NCBI GenBank assembly: GCA_038030265.1
Contig: CM075939.1
Coordinates: 14,985,253-15,049,252 of the forward strand
From: Corythucha ciliata
Taxonomy: Eukaryota; Arthropoda; Insecta; Hemiptera; Tingidae
Direction of reading: 5' to 3'
Length of the DNA stretch: 64,000 bases
Below the pieces are notes generated by a model. The model had not been told where the DNA came from. It made no database searches and saw only the letters and a list, made by a program, of their open reading frames with translations. Numbering within the stretch: position 1 is the stretch's first letter; each line of letters opens with the position of its first letter. Positions 12,180-25,213 of the stretch are shown piece after piece. Position numbers and translations under genes: made by a program.

Positions 12180-12545
12180 TTAAGTTTTGGAGCATAATGA
12201 CCCGCTAAATTGCGAGTTTTGAGATTGAAGTTTTAGGGCTTAAAATCATCAAAGCTTTAAGTTTATAGGAGGATAAATAACTTGTTCAGGGGGGGGGGCA
12301 AGTACGAAGGGGTTTTATAATTTTAACACGGCGTTGTCCTATCACAATTAAAATGGTTGTCACGTGGATACCACTCGTGATATTTCATATAACACCCCTT
12401 CGTACTTCAGCCTCAGGAATCAATATAGCCTCGAAACTTCCGGTGTTTCGTGGATAATCAGCCGTAAAATTGCGAGTTCAGGGGATGAATAGCCGCAAAA
12501 TTTTGTGGAGGGGTGTAAATATCCGCAAAATTTAAATTTTAGGGC
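12180..12545. repeat. Degenerate array, same ~30-bp unit as 6640-6935
   Basis: Units such as GATAATCAGCCGTAAAATTG and GGATGAATAGCCGCAAAATT repeat at about 30-bp intervals and match the 6.6-kb array. The array is interrupted around 12288-12400 by a G run and by unrelated sequence. Confidence 0.7.
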
Positions 12546-14861
12546 TTGTTTTCGGTGCCAAAACATACACTTAGCACCTCTCACTTCGCTGGTGTTTCGG
12601 TCTTTGTGCGCTTTGTATATCGCCGGGAACGCCTCTCCTCACGAAGACGAGTGCGCGGTGTCACATTCTGGCTGCTGCAGACTCATGTAAGTGAAGTGGG
12701 GCAATTAGAGGTATCCGAACCCAGTCTGGCTGTTGCTGTGTATAATTTGGACAATGTTTTCCGTTTCTTGGACGAAAATTTCTGATTCTTGGCAATGTTT
12801 CTATAATTTTTTGGTAGTGAAAACAGATTAATGAGAAAAAAAAATTAGCGATCAGTCCAGGGCGTTTTGCGCACGGAGGCAAGTTTGACTGACGTCCGCC
12901 GGCGTTCTCTAGTTTTTTATTTATACGTGGGGTAGTGTCGAAAAGAAATAATTACAATTTTATTAAATGACAATCGGGGGTTTGCGTTCCCTCAGGCTCT
13001 GATATTTCTTTTAAAAGTTGTGCCAAGGGTTGGAAAAGGAGGGATGAGGGATGATCACCAGGTAAAGTTAACGGTACATTGATGCTGGAGCATCATCCTT
13101 ATAAAGACTGCTCGAGAAGAGCACCAAACAGCTTTTTTCCCCTCTTGAACAATAGAATAGAAGATGAAGATCCATTGGAAACTTTTCACAATAGAAGCCT
13201 CATCTATCTCTTCCTCTCTTGAAAACTTGAAATTCTCCCTTGAAAATGCGAACAATATTAAAGTTCGTACCGTAATGGGTGTGGCGGAGCCGGGGGGGGG
13301 GGCTCAGAACTTATTTCACCACGGAGAAACGTTATAATATTAATAACATTTAAAAAGGTAGCTCAGTGTACTGCAAATGAAATCATTGAGGCAACAATTG
13401 CAAAATGACGTTAGATATTGTTTAACGCAAGGACGCTGAGTGCATAAAACATTAAATGGAAATCGTAACTTTAACTAAAAATTAATCGCGTAGCTTTAAC
13501 AGATCATTTATTAAGGCAAGATCCGCGTTTCACGTAAACATGAACAATAATTCGCTATAGTAAAGCGTTTATTTAAATCAGGGAAGTTTTTCTTTTAGCG
13601 AGTAATTAATCTTAGAAGTCTCAAAAATACGGGAATTGACCTTGGCCGAGCGAATGTGCAATGACTGGGTAGGCAAAGGAGAGATGTTGATGGATTTGAT
13701 GATGAGGCCCCCCGATGAGGGGGCAGTGGTGGGGTGCAAGTGAGGAGGACGTTCATGAAGTAATTGAACAGGGAGGATGAGTAAGTGGAAGTGACGTCAC
13801 TGCCTTTCACTTAACATCGAACAACCTCCGCGTTGAAGCCTTCTTTGAAGTTGGAAGGAATAAAGAAGAAAGACGAAGAAGAGGAGAACAAAAATGTGCT
13901 TCCGAGCTCTCGTGTTTCTCCGAGGGCAGAGACCTTGAACCTTTTCTTTCCTAGGAGTAAAACGACGTTATGGTCGTTTTAAAAGTCAATGAAAAAACAC
14001 AAATTTGTTTGAAAGCCTGTAGCGGAAGAAGGAAACGGGTTAGGACGGTGCTTAATCAACGCCTGCTATCCGGGGGGGGGGGGGTGATTCTCGAATCCCA
14101 AAACGCAATTCTTTGCCTTATTTTCTCAAATTCATCTCCAGCCTTCATCTCAAATTCTTTGTAAAGCACCATTCACGCTGTTCAAACTGAGAGAAGAAAA
14201 TGCCAGGTGTGGACAAAGTCGGAATTCAACGTCTGCTTATAGTGATAGGGATACATCAAGTATACGACGCATCAATCCCCTTAGGCGATTGAGAAGGGTG
14301 ACCGCTCTGCAGCTGCTACATCTTACGCCCAGACCTTATCTGTTTGACTGCTGGGGTCTGAAGTGTACTTTTATTTCGCGTCGATCAAACAAAAGACGAT
14401 TGGGGGATACCTCTTGTGCGCAGTCCTATGTCTCTCGTCTCTAGAGGGTTGCACGTATAGTGACCGTGGCAGGATTGTGTGCCCTATGGGGGAATCGGAG
14501 TACGGGGGGCTTAGGTGATACGATATTAAAAGGCGCGTTGCTGACTCCCCCTAAAGAGGAACTATTCAAACGTCTAGCTGAACAATTCCCAGCGTAGAAA
14601 CAAAAGATGTAGTGCTAGTGAAAATGGGCGGGTAAGTGCAGCCTCTTGTATGTCAGAGACACCAAAGTTTTGAGATTAAAACTGTTAAGCATTCTTCTTA
14701 GGCACACAAAGAACGGAAAGAACCGTTACTGGACGTGTCATAGGCGCATTTTTTAAAACCAAGCTCCGCGCTGAGCTGAGCCGGGATTCTTCTTCGAACA
14801 ACCCAGTTAGTACGGTTAGTAATTGTAGTGAATTCTGCAACGAAACATAAGTTTGTGAGAT
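12546..14861. other. No gene seen
   Basis: Unique-looking sequence with G runs near 13291-13300 and 14072-14082. Frames are short and compositionally poor; I found none with a protein-family signature. Confidence 0.5.
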
Positions 14862-15587
14862 TTAATTTTGGTTAAAATAGGTAGTCATTTTCTGGCAGTT
14901 AATTCTGGTTCGACCAGAATTTCTGGCCGACCGCTGGAAATTGGCAATTTTCCCACCTGGAAGTGCCTCATCGACCCCAAACCTTGCCCCCCCCCTCCAC
15001 AAATCACACTGTTCCAACCAGATTCTCCCTTCGTCACTTATTAGTTTTCGGGACGACCGGTATCTCCCACATCGTACCACCTGAAGCTCGGCGTTGTAAA
15101 GATGTGCGTCCCTGGAACTGGTCATTTCCTTTCTTTGCGCTCGTATTCCTCTCCCAACCTGAAATTGGCAATATCTGGATAATCGGTTTAAATCGGCGTA
15201 AAAGTCCTGAACCGATTCGACTTCTGATTGAGACCGCATCTGAAATTTAATTCTTTCAGTGATTTTATGTGGCGCGGATTGAAACAATCCGTCTAAAATT
15301 TGCTGTAAATCATCAAACGACTTGGACTCCGGCTTTGAAGGTTCACACATATCCCACAATTTACGGTAGGTCGCATCGTCCAGGCCATTCAACAAACAGA
15401 ACGCCCACTTTGACTCCGGAACATTGTGAAGATCAAAAATGTTTCGAATTCTTAGCCTGTACACCATCCAGTCAGTTACTTTGGCATCGAACGAAGGAAT
15501 TTTCACATTGATCGAGCTATACTCTTCCTTCTTCGATGAAGCATCGCTCGAAAATGGCGAACTCGCCTTTTTATTTCGTGAACTCAT
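14862..15587 (-). pseudogene. LTR-retrotransposon gag relic
   Basis: The 241-residue minus-strand frame begins MSSRNKKASSPF. Its residues ~25-140 read like a retrotransposon Gag (UBN2/Retrotrans_gag type): a segment around VKIPSFDAKVTDW, a W/L-rich helical stretch, then ITERIKFQMRSQSEVESV and FYADLNRLSRYC. Gag similarity stops at RYCQF (about 15158). There the next Gag words, LGEEYERK, continue in another frame and soon hit a stop, so the copy carries a frameshift and then unrelated sequence. No protease, reverse transcriptase or integrase follows. The start was chosen because a primer-binding-site-like motif lies directly upstream. This is a decayed Ty3/gypsy- or BEL-type element; the assignment to a clade is uncertain. 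Confidence 0.75.
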
Positions 15588-15693
15588 CCTCGTCGCCAGT
15601 TTTATATATTCACGTACACGAATTTGTCTTGAACCATTTAATAAACTGAACGATCAAAGCATATGTTAATACACAACAGTTTCAACCCCGACA
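15588..15693 (-). mobile_element. Possible primer-binding site and LTR remnant
   Basis: Immediately upstream of the gag start, on the minus strand, is TGGCGACGAGG (15588-15598), a form seen at primer-binding sites of invertebrate LTR elements. Behind it, 15599-15693 begins TGTCGGGG on the minus strand and contains a TATATAAAA stretch, as an LTR might. At about 95 bp it would be very short, and no second LTR was found. Confidence 0.4.
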
Positions 15694-15778
15694 CTGGGCT
15701 CGTAAAACGGAAATTGGGTAGTTAGGTACCTTCCGCCTAACAACTCGAAAGGAGTCCGGTGGAAAATTTGTTTAAGAT

Positions 15779-15960
15779 TATGTACCTACAACATTTTGTG
15801 GTTCGAACCATTTGTGCTTAGACCCTTTGGTGGTTAGAGCCTTTTGAGGCTGAAACGTTTTGTAGCTAGAACATTTTGTGGAAGGGAAAACAATTGAACC
15901 TGTTGAACATTTGTGGTTGGCAACTTTTGCGGCTAGAACCTCTTGCTCGTCTTGTTCTTC
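15779..15960 (+). repeat. Degenerate array, ~16-bp unit
   Basis: Seven or more imperfect units close to TTTTGTGGTTAGAACC. The same unit and period occur at 23831-23905, in the same orientation. Confidence 0.75.
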
Positions 15961-18900
15961 TTGGCCATCTTGCTGGGCACTGTGGGAGTCAGCTGCACCC
16001 GAGCGACGTTTTTCGGGTGGTATGTGGTGTCGCCCTCATACTGGTGCGTCCCGAGATATTCGCGCTCTCTTAGCTGCGGCCAAATATGAGCACTGCGGTG
16101 GGAGAGTTTTGAGGGACTTTGTCGTGGTCATTTCTGGGTGCTCTCCCGAGGAGCTCCGCAGTTGGTGATGGAAAGGCACCTGGAACTCCTGACAGTATGG
16201 AAGCGTGGTACGTTGAGGTACGCCTGGATCTCGCGGTGCTGAAGACCCAGCTGGTATATGCACCTGAAGTCAACCGCCTGGTAGCTTCCTATAGGTGGTA
16301 CTCGCCGGGTTCAACTTTAATGCGGGACGAAGTCCAAAAATCACAACGGGTGGTGGGAGGCAAGCTCAAACGGGATATACAGCCTCTACCTACAGTTGTT
16401 CGGCGTGGGGAGCCGGTTCACTTGTCGCTCGATGAGCTCGGATGGTTTTTTACATCCGGAGTGACAAGTCGAGCTTTGTTTCTCCGTCCCGCCAATATCC
16501 TGGCATTGGTGGATTGTGGTGGCTGGGGGGGTTAAAGAAACTTAGGCGTTCCACGCCACGACCCCTAAAAACTGTTAATAATTTTCACTCAGAAAATTAA
16601 GACTACAAGTTGTTTTTCAGCCCTTTAGCAGTGTAAGAGGTATGACGTTGCTTCACATGTAAAGATTCACAAGTTCCGAATCAGGGAGGTGAGGGGGACA
16701 TCCGCCGATTTGTTCACGACCGGAATTTTCCTCTTTCTATAATTGGCTAGTTGTTTTTAAAAATCATACCGTAGGCAACCACGTTTTTGCGATAAAAAAA
16801 AATTGCGCCAAGGTTTTCACGACTAAAACGTTTGAACTGTGCCAAGAGGGGTGGAGGGGTGTGTAACTGATAAAAATCTTTGGAATAAGTGGAGTTAAGA
16901 CTTTTTTTTTTATGTCGAGATCGATTGACAAACATGCAGTGGCCGAGATTTGCGCTCTCGCGCTGATTATATCCCTAGAAGTATCTGTAAACATTATGTT
17001 AACATAAAACACTTAATCTATTTTCTTCATTCAAGGACTTTATGCAAACGTTTTTCCTTAAGGCGAAAAGATGATTTTTTTTTCTAATTTGATATGCAAA
17101 AGAGAAAGGGCCGCCTCTCGACGAGAGTCATGCTCTATTAAAAGTTTTCCCAGTTGCATTGCTTCAGGTTGACGCATTTTAATCGTTCGATAATTATGCA
17201 ACAGTAGTTGACTATTTTAACTAATCGCCTCGTATAGTTTGACTAATGTTTCACAGGGCGTTTTAATTATTTATTACGTCGGTTAAATACGCGCGTTAAA
17301 CAAAAACGCGACATCGAGCTCTTAATTGCGATTTATTGGCGGTTTTTTTCAATGTCGCCTGCTTGTTCAGGTTCGACGCAAAGGAGACGAATTTCAAAAG
17401 GTTCTTTTTTTTCTCTCCTGAGAAGTTTTAGTCTCCTCATCCCTCCTATAAAGGCGTAGTTCCAATTAAGGTAATGAACTGCGGCGTCAACAATGAAAAA
17501 GCTCACCCTTCCCCTTCTGTTCCACGGTAAGAAGAACACTATGCAAACAATCACCTTTTTTCCCCTGTGTGACTGCTGAGTGCAACCCCTTTAGTGATGA
17601 AACTCGCTTTTTTATGTGGGGGGGGGGGAGTAATACCGAGGTGTCTACCGTTGAAGAAAACACAACATACCCTTTTTGCAGCTCCCTCGAGGTTTTCAAA
17701 GACATTGGTGGTATGTGAGAGAGAGAACGAGCTTTTGCTCATCACTCCTTATATATTTTTTTTTTTTATTGGGGCAAAAGAAAAGATTTTAAGCCCGTAA
17801 TTATAATAATTTATGTGCGTAGCACCAAAAAAAAATTCGTTGACATTTTATAGATTTCTTACCTGGGATTTACTGGAGGAAGATAAATGAATTAACGATT
17901 TTTTTAAACCCCCTTTTAGGCCGTTATTTTTTTTTGCTTTTTACGTTTATGTTTTAATGCATCCCCCCCCCTCCATCATCATCGGCTACCTTCATCGAAA
18001 CCCTTCCTTCTCACACCATTCCATCGCCTGCACAACGTCGAAAAGAAGAAAATTACGAAACAGATTTGTTTGAAGATTCACCGAGTCTGACCCTCCCCCC
18101 TAAGCCAATTTCATAATCCTGAGCTCATAATAGTTTCGTCAATTTAAAGCTCCCTCCTCTCCCCTGCACTCCGGCTGTACAAAGAGCTGCAGTTTCAAAA
18201 AGTGTAGAAATAATGTATTCTTTATCTGTTCCAGGTAAATGAACACGCTTATCAACGTTTATTTTTAACACAAATTATGGTGAGTGTTACTTTTATTTTA
18301 ATCATTGAATTTTGTCATGAATCTCCCGCACCCTCGAGTTTTTCTATGGAATTGTGTCATAGTCAGTTTTGTGAGTTTTGATCATTTATTTTCGTGTAAC
18401 CGTGGACGGCAAAATTCAATCCTTCCTCTCCCTCCATTGTAAATTCCTCCCTTACAGCCCTGATGAATACCCCAAAAGGTAATCAACAGAGTTATTCAAG
18501 GACCAACGCGAGTCGATATTTTATCAGTGGTTAGAGCTTCCCCAGAGGTTGGCTTGTAAATTGTCAGTTTAGCTGACGCAGCTGTCAAAGCGGCTGAATG
18601 TGAGTAAAATGTGCTCAAGGTGGATAAGGAGAAAGATGGTGTCTTCTTGGAGTGGGTTTTACTCTGATTAAACTACGTAATTCAGAACGGAGTGAATGGA
18701 ATAGATAACGCGAAGAACAGGCAACTGTACGACGGGGAGGAATAGAAGGAGCTCCTTTGGTCGGTTTAAATGATTGTGACTCACGCGAACGTACAGAGGG
18801 GGCCCCGTATTACTTTCAGAAGCTTTTCACGTAAAGTTTTTCCTTACTTGGGGGATTCAACGAGGAAAATTTAGCGGGCGTGACCGCCGTCATCCAGTAC

Positions 18901-20060
18901 AGAGAGATTTCCATCAATACACCCTCCCATCCAAGGGCAAACTTCAACCTTCCTCCCCAGCCTCTCCGTCCCCAACCATACCGCTCCTACGTAACATCAT
19001 GGAGCTTCCAACTGAGTGACCTTGTCCGTTGCAACACAGCCGCTCATCAAAGTGCAATCTTGTTTTTGTGATTCTTTTTAATCGACAGATAATTCCCCAG
19101 GCGCGAGAGGATCCATTTAGGGAGGATTCACACTCCCCCCCCCCTCCCGAGCTGACCAAAATACACGAGTCACCGAGTGATTTTTCCTGGCAGGTTTCAA
19201 TTTTGCTCCACCTTGCACCTTTACGACTTTCATTAAATTGAAAAATATAGGGGAAAAAAATACGTAAAAAACACGCTCGACCGTATAAATGCTTTCAAGT
19301 ATTTTTCCTATTAGTTCCAAGCAACTCGCTGCTGAATAACATTTAATCCCTTCAACCTCGTACAATATAAAATGTTCGACAAACCATTAAGATTGACCTA
19401 ATTACCCGACACACAACTAGCCCCCCTCCCCACCATTTTCTGTTAAGACGCTTTTTTTTTTTTTTTTTAAGAAAATGGAATGTGCAGGGCGAATCAAGGA
19501 AATTGTCAGCCTTGCTTACTCGCCTTTTTTTTTTGTATTGAATAAGACGTAACAAAACGAAACAAACCGATGAACACTCCGAAACCATCTTGTATCTTTA
19601 ATAATTTGTAATCTGTAGGGAGAGGTTGAAGTGCTGCTATTTCATAAAATGTGATAAATTGATTGGGGGGGGGGGGAGTTAATGATTAACCATCGCCGTC
19701 TTGGTGAACAGGGTTATGTGATGAATTGATTGCGGAAAAAGGTCGGGGAAAAGATCGATCGCATATGGTCTAGCCAGGCGATTAGATTGCCGAAAAGTTC
19801 GTCTAATTAGAGAATTAGCTCATCAGACGGGATGACTGCCCCTCGGAAAGACCCTGCACGGTGACATCCTCAACCCCACCTCCACCTGACTTTTCATTAA
19901 CACTTATACTCACGTCATCTTGTTAGAATCTAGAAAATCGGCCATACTGCAACTGTGGGAAAAGTGGAGAGGGGGGTATCATTGGGCGTTTAGAAACCTA
20001 CGTGGTAGGTGACAACAAGACTTGACCGATTGTGGATTGATGCCATTTTCCGACCGGACT
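15961..20060. other. No gene seen
   Basis: Several overlapping frames at 15.9-16.5 kb (up to 138 residues) share a slightly GC-rich stretch but match nothing I recognise. The rest is AT-rich, with G/C runs near 17620, 19134 and 19664 and T/A runs. Confidence 0.5.
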
Positions 20061-20067
20061 GTAGTCG

Positions 20068-20110
20068 AGAGAATCGACAACGGAAAACGCTCGTTTGAGG
20101 CCACTTTAAC
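20068..20110 (-). repeat. Dispersed repeat R3, copy 1
   Basis: GAGAATCGACAACGGAAAAC and GGCCACTTTAA match 27466-27506 closely. On the minus strand both read KVA-NERF-LSIL, conserved between copies, which hints at an old coding fragment of a transposon. A third, shorter copy is at 44203-44225. Confidence 0.6.
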
Positions 20111-22878
20111 GAACCAGAATTTATTTACTAGAGAAGATTGGCAATTTTTAAGCAGAAATTGGCGTACGGTAAGGGTTACCCTTCTCTGTGAAATCCCTTC
20201 CATTGGAGGCTTTTTCGAACCTCCTGTGGGAAAGCTTTTGGATGCCCCTAAATTGGTGGTGGTGGTAGGGGGACTCTGACTCCATTTTGACGTCGGTGCC
20301 CGCTTTGATTCGATTAATGAGTGGTCCCTGCAGGTTACACCACCATTGTGGGATGGCGCCAACCAGAGATGTCCCCTGGCAGCCCTGGCACTTCCACTAA
20401 CGGTAACCTCTCGGGTGAGATTAATGACTAACGCATACCGACCCTCCTATCAAACTGCTGGAAGTGTGAACTGGCAGATACGCCATGTTGTCATACGAGA
20501 CTTCATGTTTCACATGTGAGTTCACGCACTCATCGTGATGTTGCCACTTGGTGAGTCTCCTCCCCTTCACCAAGACCCCCTTCGGTGCTCTCCTGGTGAT
20601 GAACGCTACAAACCGATTTTCCCGGTGGCCTGAGGTTTCCAAGCCGTTGATAATGTTTCTGTCTCCTAGCCAATTATGTCTCGATTGCCAACATGGACAG
20701 CGAAAGTGTCATTTCTTAAGTTCGTCTAGGAACTGTCCCCATTTTTGCAAACGACAGAGAGGATCAGACCACGTGTCTCTGACGTCGTTCAATCCCTTGT
20801 CTCTCTGACGTCGTCAATAATCGTACAAAAACTGATCGACGAGCGATAATCAAAGTCGACATTCCAGCGTAAAACACCCGTCGCGAAAGTTTCCTTCAAC
20901 AGGGCCGCACCAAAAAGGGAAAACCTAGGGAGCCCTAAGCCATTTTCCAAGCTTAGTAAACTTTGCTCCGGTTTAGTTTGCGGTTGAGTTGACAAATTTC
21001 ACAGAAACCCTCAAAGGCGCAGCCTTAGGCCTCCTAAACCGAGTGAGATCATATCAACGGAATATATAAATATCGTTGAAATGATTACACGAAACAAACC
21101 CTCGCGGCGCGAATGTCGTTGGGGAGCGGGAACGAATACGTTGAAACACATCAATACACGCGTCCATCAACCATCCATAAATTTATATTATTTCACCTTT
21201 TTTTTTGTACTTCAACCTATCAACCATTAGTAAACGTCAGTACCTGCATGTTTTATCCCACTGCGGTGAGGGGAGAGAATTTTAAGACCTCCAATGGTTG
21301 GTGAGGGGTGGGGGAGCTAATGCAAATGTTTTCTAAAGGGTTCCACCTTGGGAAGTGGAAGAATCTGTGGGAAAACACTGAAGGAACAGCCCTCCCTGAA
21401 AAATGTATTTGAATAGGCTAGGCACGCAGATAGGTGTGAATCCTATCGGGTGTGTGATGGTAAGGTGAAGGGGAGGTGATCGACGGGAGATTCAGGGTCG
21501 CGAAGTGCAAAGGATTGCTTTTGATTTGGGGATAAAGTGAACCTGGTGGTAGGGGGAGAAGGGTTAAAAGTGATTCCGCGTCCGAAACAGATTCATGAAG
21601 ACAAGTTTTTTAAAACAGACAATTCTAAATTCTAGATCTATTAAAATACACGGTGGTCGTGAACGGGTGGGGGGGGGGCATAAAAAATCCTTAGAACCTT
21701 CATCTTAAAAATCTTTAAAAGTTTTGATTCGGTAGATGACTGCAGAGGGGAGGGTTTAAAGCCCATTACCCCCAAAATAGGGTTCGGAGGGGAAGATGAA
21801 AAGGCAGGAAAAAAAAGGCCGTTTGGAACTTTGGGAAGATGCCTTCCCGACTTTTATGTGCTAAGACATTTGAGCAGGTATTGAAGAGGGGGTAGTGGAG
21901 GGGTGTGTGATTTAGCTCTTTTCGAGGGTCTCTATACTTTTGCCTGATGGAAATCGTTAAGATGTGTGGGGGGGGGGGGGCTGATGGAGCAGGAAGACAA
22001 TTTTATGGGACGTGATTTCAAAAAGTGACTTGCCCATTCTAACTCAACCTTTAAAATTTGTTTGTTAAATAAATACGAAACTAAGAAATGGATCCTTTCT
22101 ATTCTCAACAAGTGCATCCTAGACAGGAAAATGTATCTTAAGAAAAAAAAATCGATAGATAAATTACGCTCACTTTGCATTCAATTCGTAGTTAAGAATT
22201 CTACGCCATTGTTACGAAAGGACAATCTCTGAAATTTACAGAGTGATATTAACATACAGGAAAGACGGGCCCACTAGAGTTTTTGTATTAGATCAATTTA
22301 GATATTGTGTTTTTTTTTTTTTTTTTCCTCTCGTAAAAATGAGGTCGCGGCTCCAGTATTGCAAGTAATTAAGGAAGGGGGTGGCACCATCCAACAGGAA
22401 GGGGGGAGAAGACCGTGATTGTGAACTCTATGGGACGATTCAAAAAATGACGCTATACTAAACAATAAAAAATGACCCCCACACTCCGTCATCATCATCG
22501 GAGTGTCCAATAACCCCAGAGCTATTCGAATACAATGGCTGGAAGGAATTAAAAGGAATATGTGCCATTGTTGGAGTATTGCACACGGGCACATCCCACC
22601 GATTATTGTTTATTGTAAAAAAAAAAGAAGAAAAAAACACTATTGAAACTTTGTTAATAATAAAAATGTTATGAATTTATGGGAGATGGAGGTAGAGGCG
22701 CAGCAACAGAAAAATCGCTTCCAGGGAACAATTACTTTCATTTATGCATGTGGCAAAAAAGGGGTTGTTCTTGCCGAGCAGAGTAGGAACAAAATAGACG
22801 TTTCACTGTAGAAATTCGACCCTGACTTGCAAATAATTTCTGGAATGTAAGTTAAATCGACGGCCTAATGGGCTTGGG
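20111..22878. other. No gene seen
   Basis: Unique-looking sequence with G runs (21669, 21969) and a T run at about 22312-22326. No exon-like frame recognised. Confidence 0.5.
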
Positions 22879-23779
22879 CTAGGGGTGCGCGCGGGACGCG
22901 AGACGGGACTTGAAAATGGTTTGCGGGACGGGACGCGGGACAAAGCATAAATTTCCCGCGCGGGACGGGACTTCCCACGGTTTTGTTTTTTGTTTTACTA
23001 AATAGTGAGATGAACTAGAGAAACCAAATAACACGTTCGAATCAATGTAATAGAAAATTCACGTCTTTGGCCCAAAAACTTCCATTTTGTACACATTAAA
23101 TACCTCTTTTTTTTTCTCGTGGGCGCAAACCCAGCCCAGCCGAGCCCGCCAAAGCCATCAGTAGGCTCATGCACCATACCCCGTAAATACCTCTTATAGT
23201 TAATCCTTCCCTTGCCCGTTCCCGCCATTCGATGCGAAGAATAATTTTAGTGAAATGCTTGTCTGTACGTTTGTAAATGGCTGTATGTCGGTACCTATTG
23301 GACATGAAAGATAGTATTGACCAGTAAATTTAGCCTTCTAAAATCACTGTTCAAACATTTTTTATTAAATTTCGCAGTTGAAGAGCATTAACTCTAACGA
23401 ATAATTAAACGTTCTTTTAACATTTTACATGGAATATTTTGTCCGTGGAACTCTTTCCAGGTTTTGAGGAGGGGGGGGGGACATGTTGTCATTTTGTTGA
23501 AATTCTCCTCCACCTAATACTTTCTTTGCATTAGCCAATGGACAAGGGTTGCCCCCCCCCCCATGATTCATTGGTCAGACCACCCGAAAACGATTCTTTG
23601 AAAACATCTGTTGAGGGGGGGGGGGTATTTATCATGTACTTTTTTGTCCCGCGGTACATGCGGGAAATCCCGCGCGGGACAGGACTTGAGTGCGCGGGAC
23701 GGGACGCGAGACGGGAACTCAGCAAAAAAATGCGGGACGGGACGGGACTTTTCATTTCCCGTCCCGCGTGCACCCCTAG
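22879..23779. mobile_element. hAT-like non-autonomous element with CGGGAC-rich ends
   Basis: A 900-bp element with inverted ends: CTAGGGGTGCGCGCGGGAC at the left, and the reverse complement of the right end reads CTAGGGGTGCACGCGGGAC. The CTAGGGGTGC-type terminus resembles hAT elements. Both subterminal regions repeat GCGGGACGGGAC-like words many times. The AT-rich middle encodes no transposase. Flanks are CTTGGG (left) and TTTGGG (right), a five-of-six match that may be a worn target duplication. Confidence 0.7.
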
Positions 23780-23830
23780 TTTGGGTCTTTAGGTGTTTTT
23801 TTTTACCTCCTCCTGGCGATATGTCGAAGC

Positions 23831-23905
23831 TGAAACTTTTTGTGGTTAGAGATTTTTGTGGTTGAGCCTTTTTGTGGTTAAACCTTTTTTGTGGTTGGAT
23901 CTTTA
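23831..23905 (+). repeat. Degenerate array, ~16-bp unit, second locus
   Basis: Four or five units of TTTTTGTGGTTAGAG type, matching 15779-15960 in unit, period and strand. It begins about 50 bp after the end of the preceding element. Confidence 0.75.
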
Positions 23906-25165
23906 GAGTTTCTCATGGTTAAAGTATTTTGAGATCATCAAGCTCAAAAAGATGTAACCACAAAATGGTCTAACTATTAAAGGTCTGTACACGATGTATC
24001 GCATCCAAAAAAGGTGAAAACAAAAAGTACATGAATGATTCATATAGTGGCCTGAAGGTCAGTTTCTAGGGCATAATAGTTTCGGCGATGAAATTTTGGA
24101 TTTTGATGGCAGTTTCTAGGGTTCCAAAATAGGGAAAGGGGAATTCGGTATACACAGGCTGAAATGAACGTTTTTCTCGGGTGAACACTAAGATTGCCAT
24201 TTTAGGGGCATGGTTAGGGTGTGGAAGCAAAAAACAGCAGCAACTCTGAAAGTCTCGATTGTCCTTTCCGTCTGTGTCGGACTACGGAAGTCCGAAATGC
24301 TTATCTCTCATGGGCGTAGTGAACGTGCGAAATTGTTGAGATAAGTGTGGTCCAGCCCCTCCAATAGGCCAGGAAAGTCATTCAGTTCTGTCTTTCGCAT
24401 AACACTGTAACAACCTATATGTATACATAGAGCCGAATACAAAAGCAGGTGGATCGCACCTCGATTTGGGCTCTTCGCACCTGGCACAAAAGGCCGAGGT
24501 TCCCAAGCATAGTCCACACGATCCATACATTAATATAACCAGAATGAATCTAAATAGACGGTCCCAGTTTAGAATCGTCTTTGTTTACAAGTTGTGCAAT
24601 TTATTTTTATCGGTGATCTAGTGACTCATGTCCTGGTTTTGCAAGTTGTCATAGACGCCCACTTAAACCTCTCTCGAGTTTGATTCTCGTAGCTTAAAGA
24701 ACAATAGTAGTTTAGGCGATCAATTACTCTTGTTGCATTTAACCACACGACAGCGATACGAAAAAAATTGTTTATACTAAAAAACGGTAATTTTTATGGA
24801 AATAATTTGTTGAAAGGAACATTTCTTTATCTTATTCGCAATATTACCATGAAGCAAAAACAAGGGAGATATATTGCGAATTTAATTTCTTCTGACATTT
24901 CAGATTTCACAGCTCGGATTTTTCCTCATTCAATCGCGATAGTTTTTTATTCGTTTGATATTGTTCCCCTTGAGAATTTGATCAAGCGTAAAGTGAGAAA
25001 AATAAAAGAAAAAAAGGGAGCGTAAAACTCTGTGAGAGTGTTCCATTACGTTCACTCCAGAGTTGCAAAACTTCCCAACACCCAAAATGACAGATGGCTT
25101 GGTGTAAAAATACCTTCAACCTTATCATTGTTCACCCCCCCCCCCCCCGGGTCCATTCGTACGCC

Positions 25166-25213
<48 letters not shown>

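Noticed and set aside
15795..15806. GGTTCGAACCA, a tRNA B-box-like word
   Set aside because: It is one unit of the 16-bp array, without an A box or cloverleaf.
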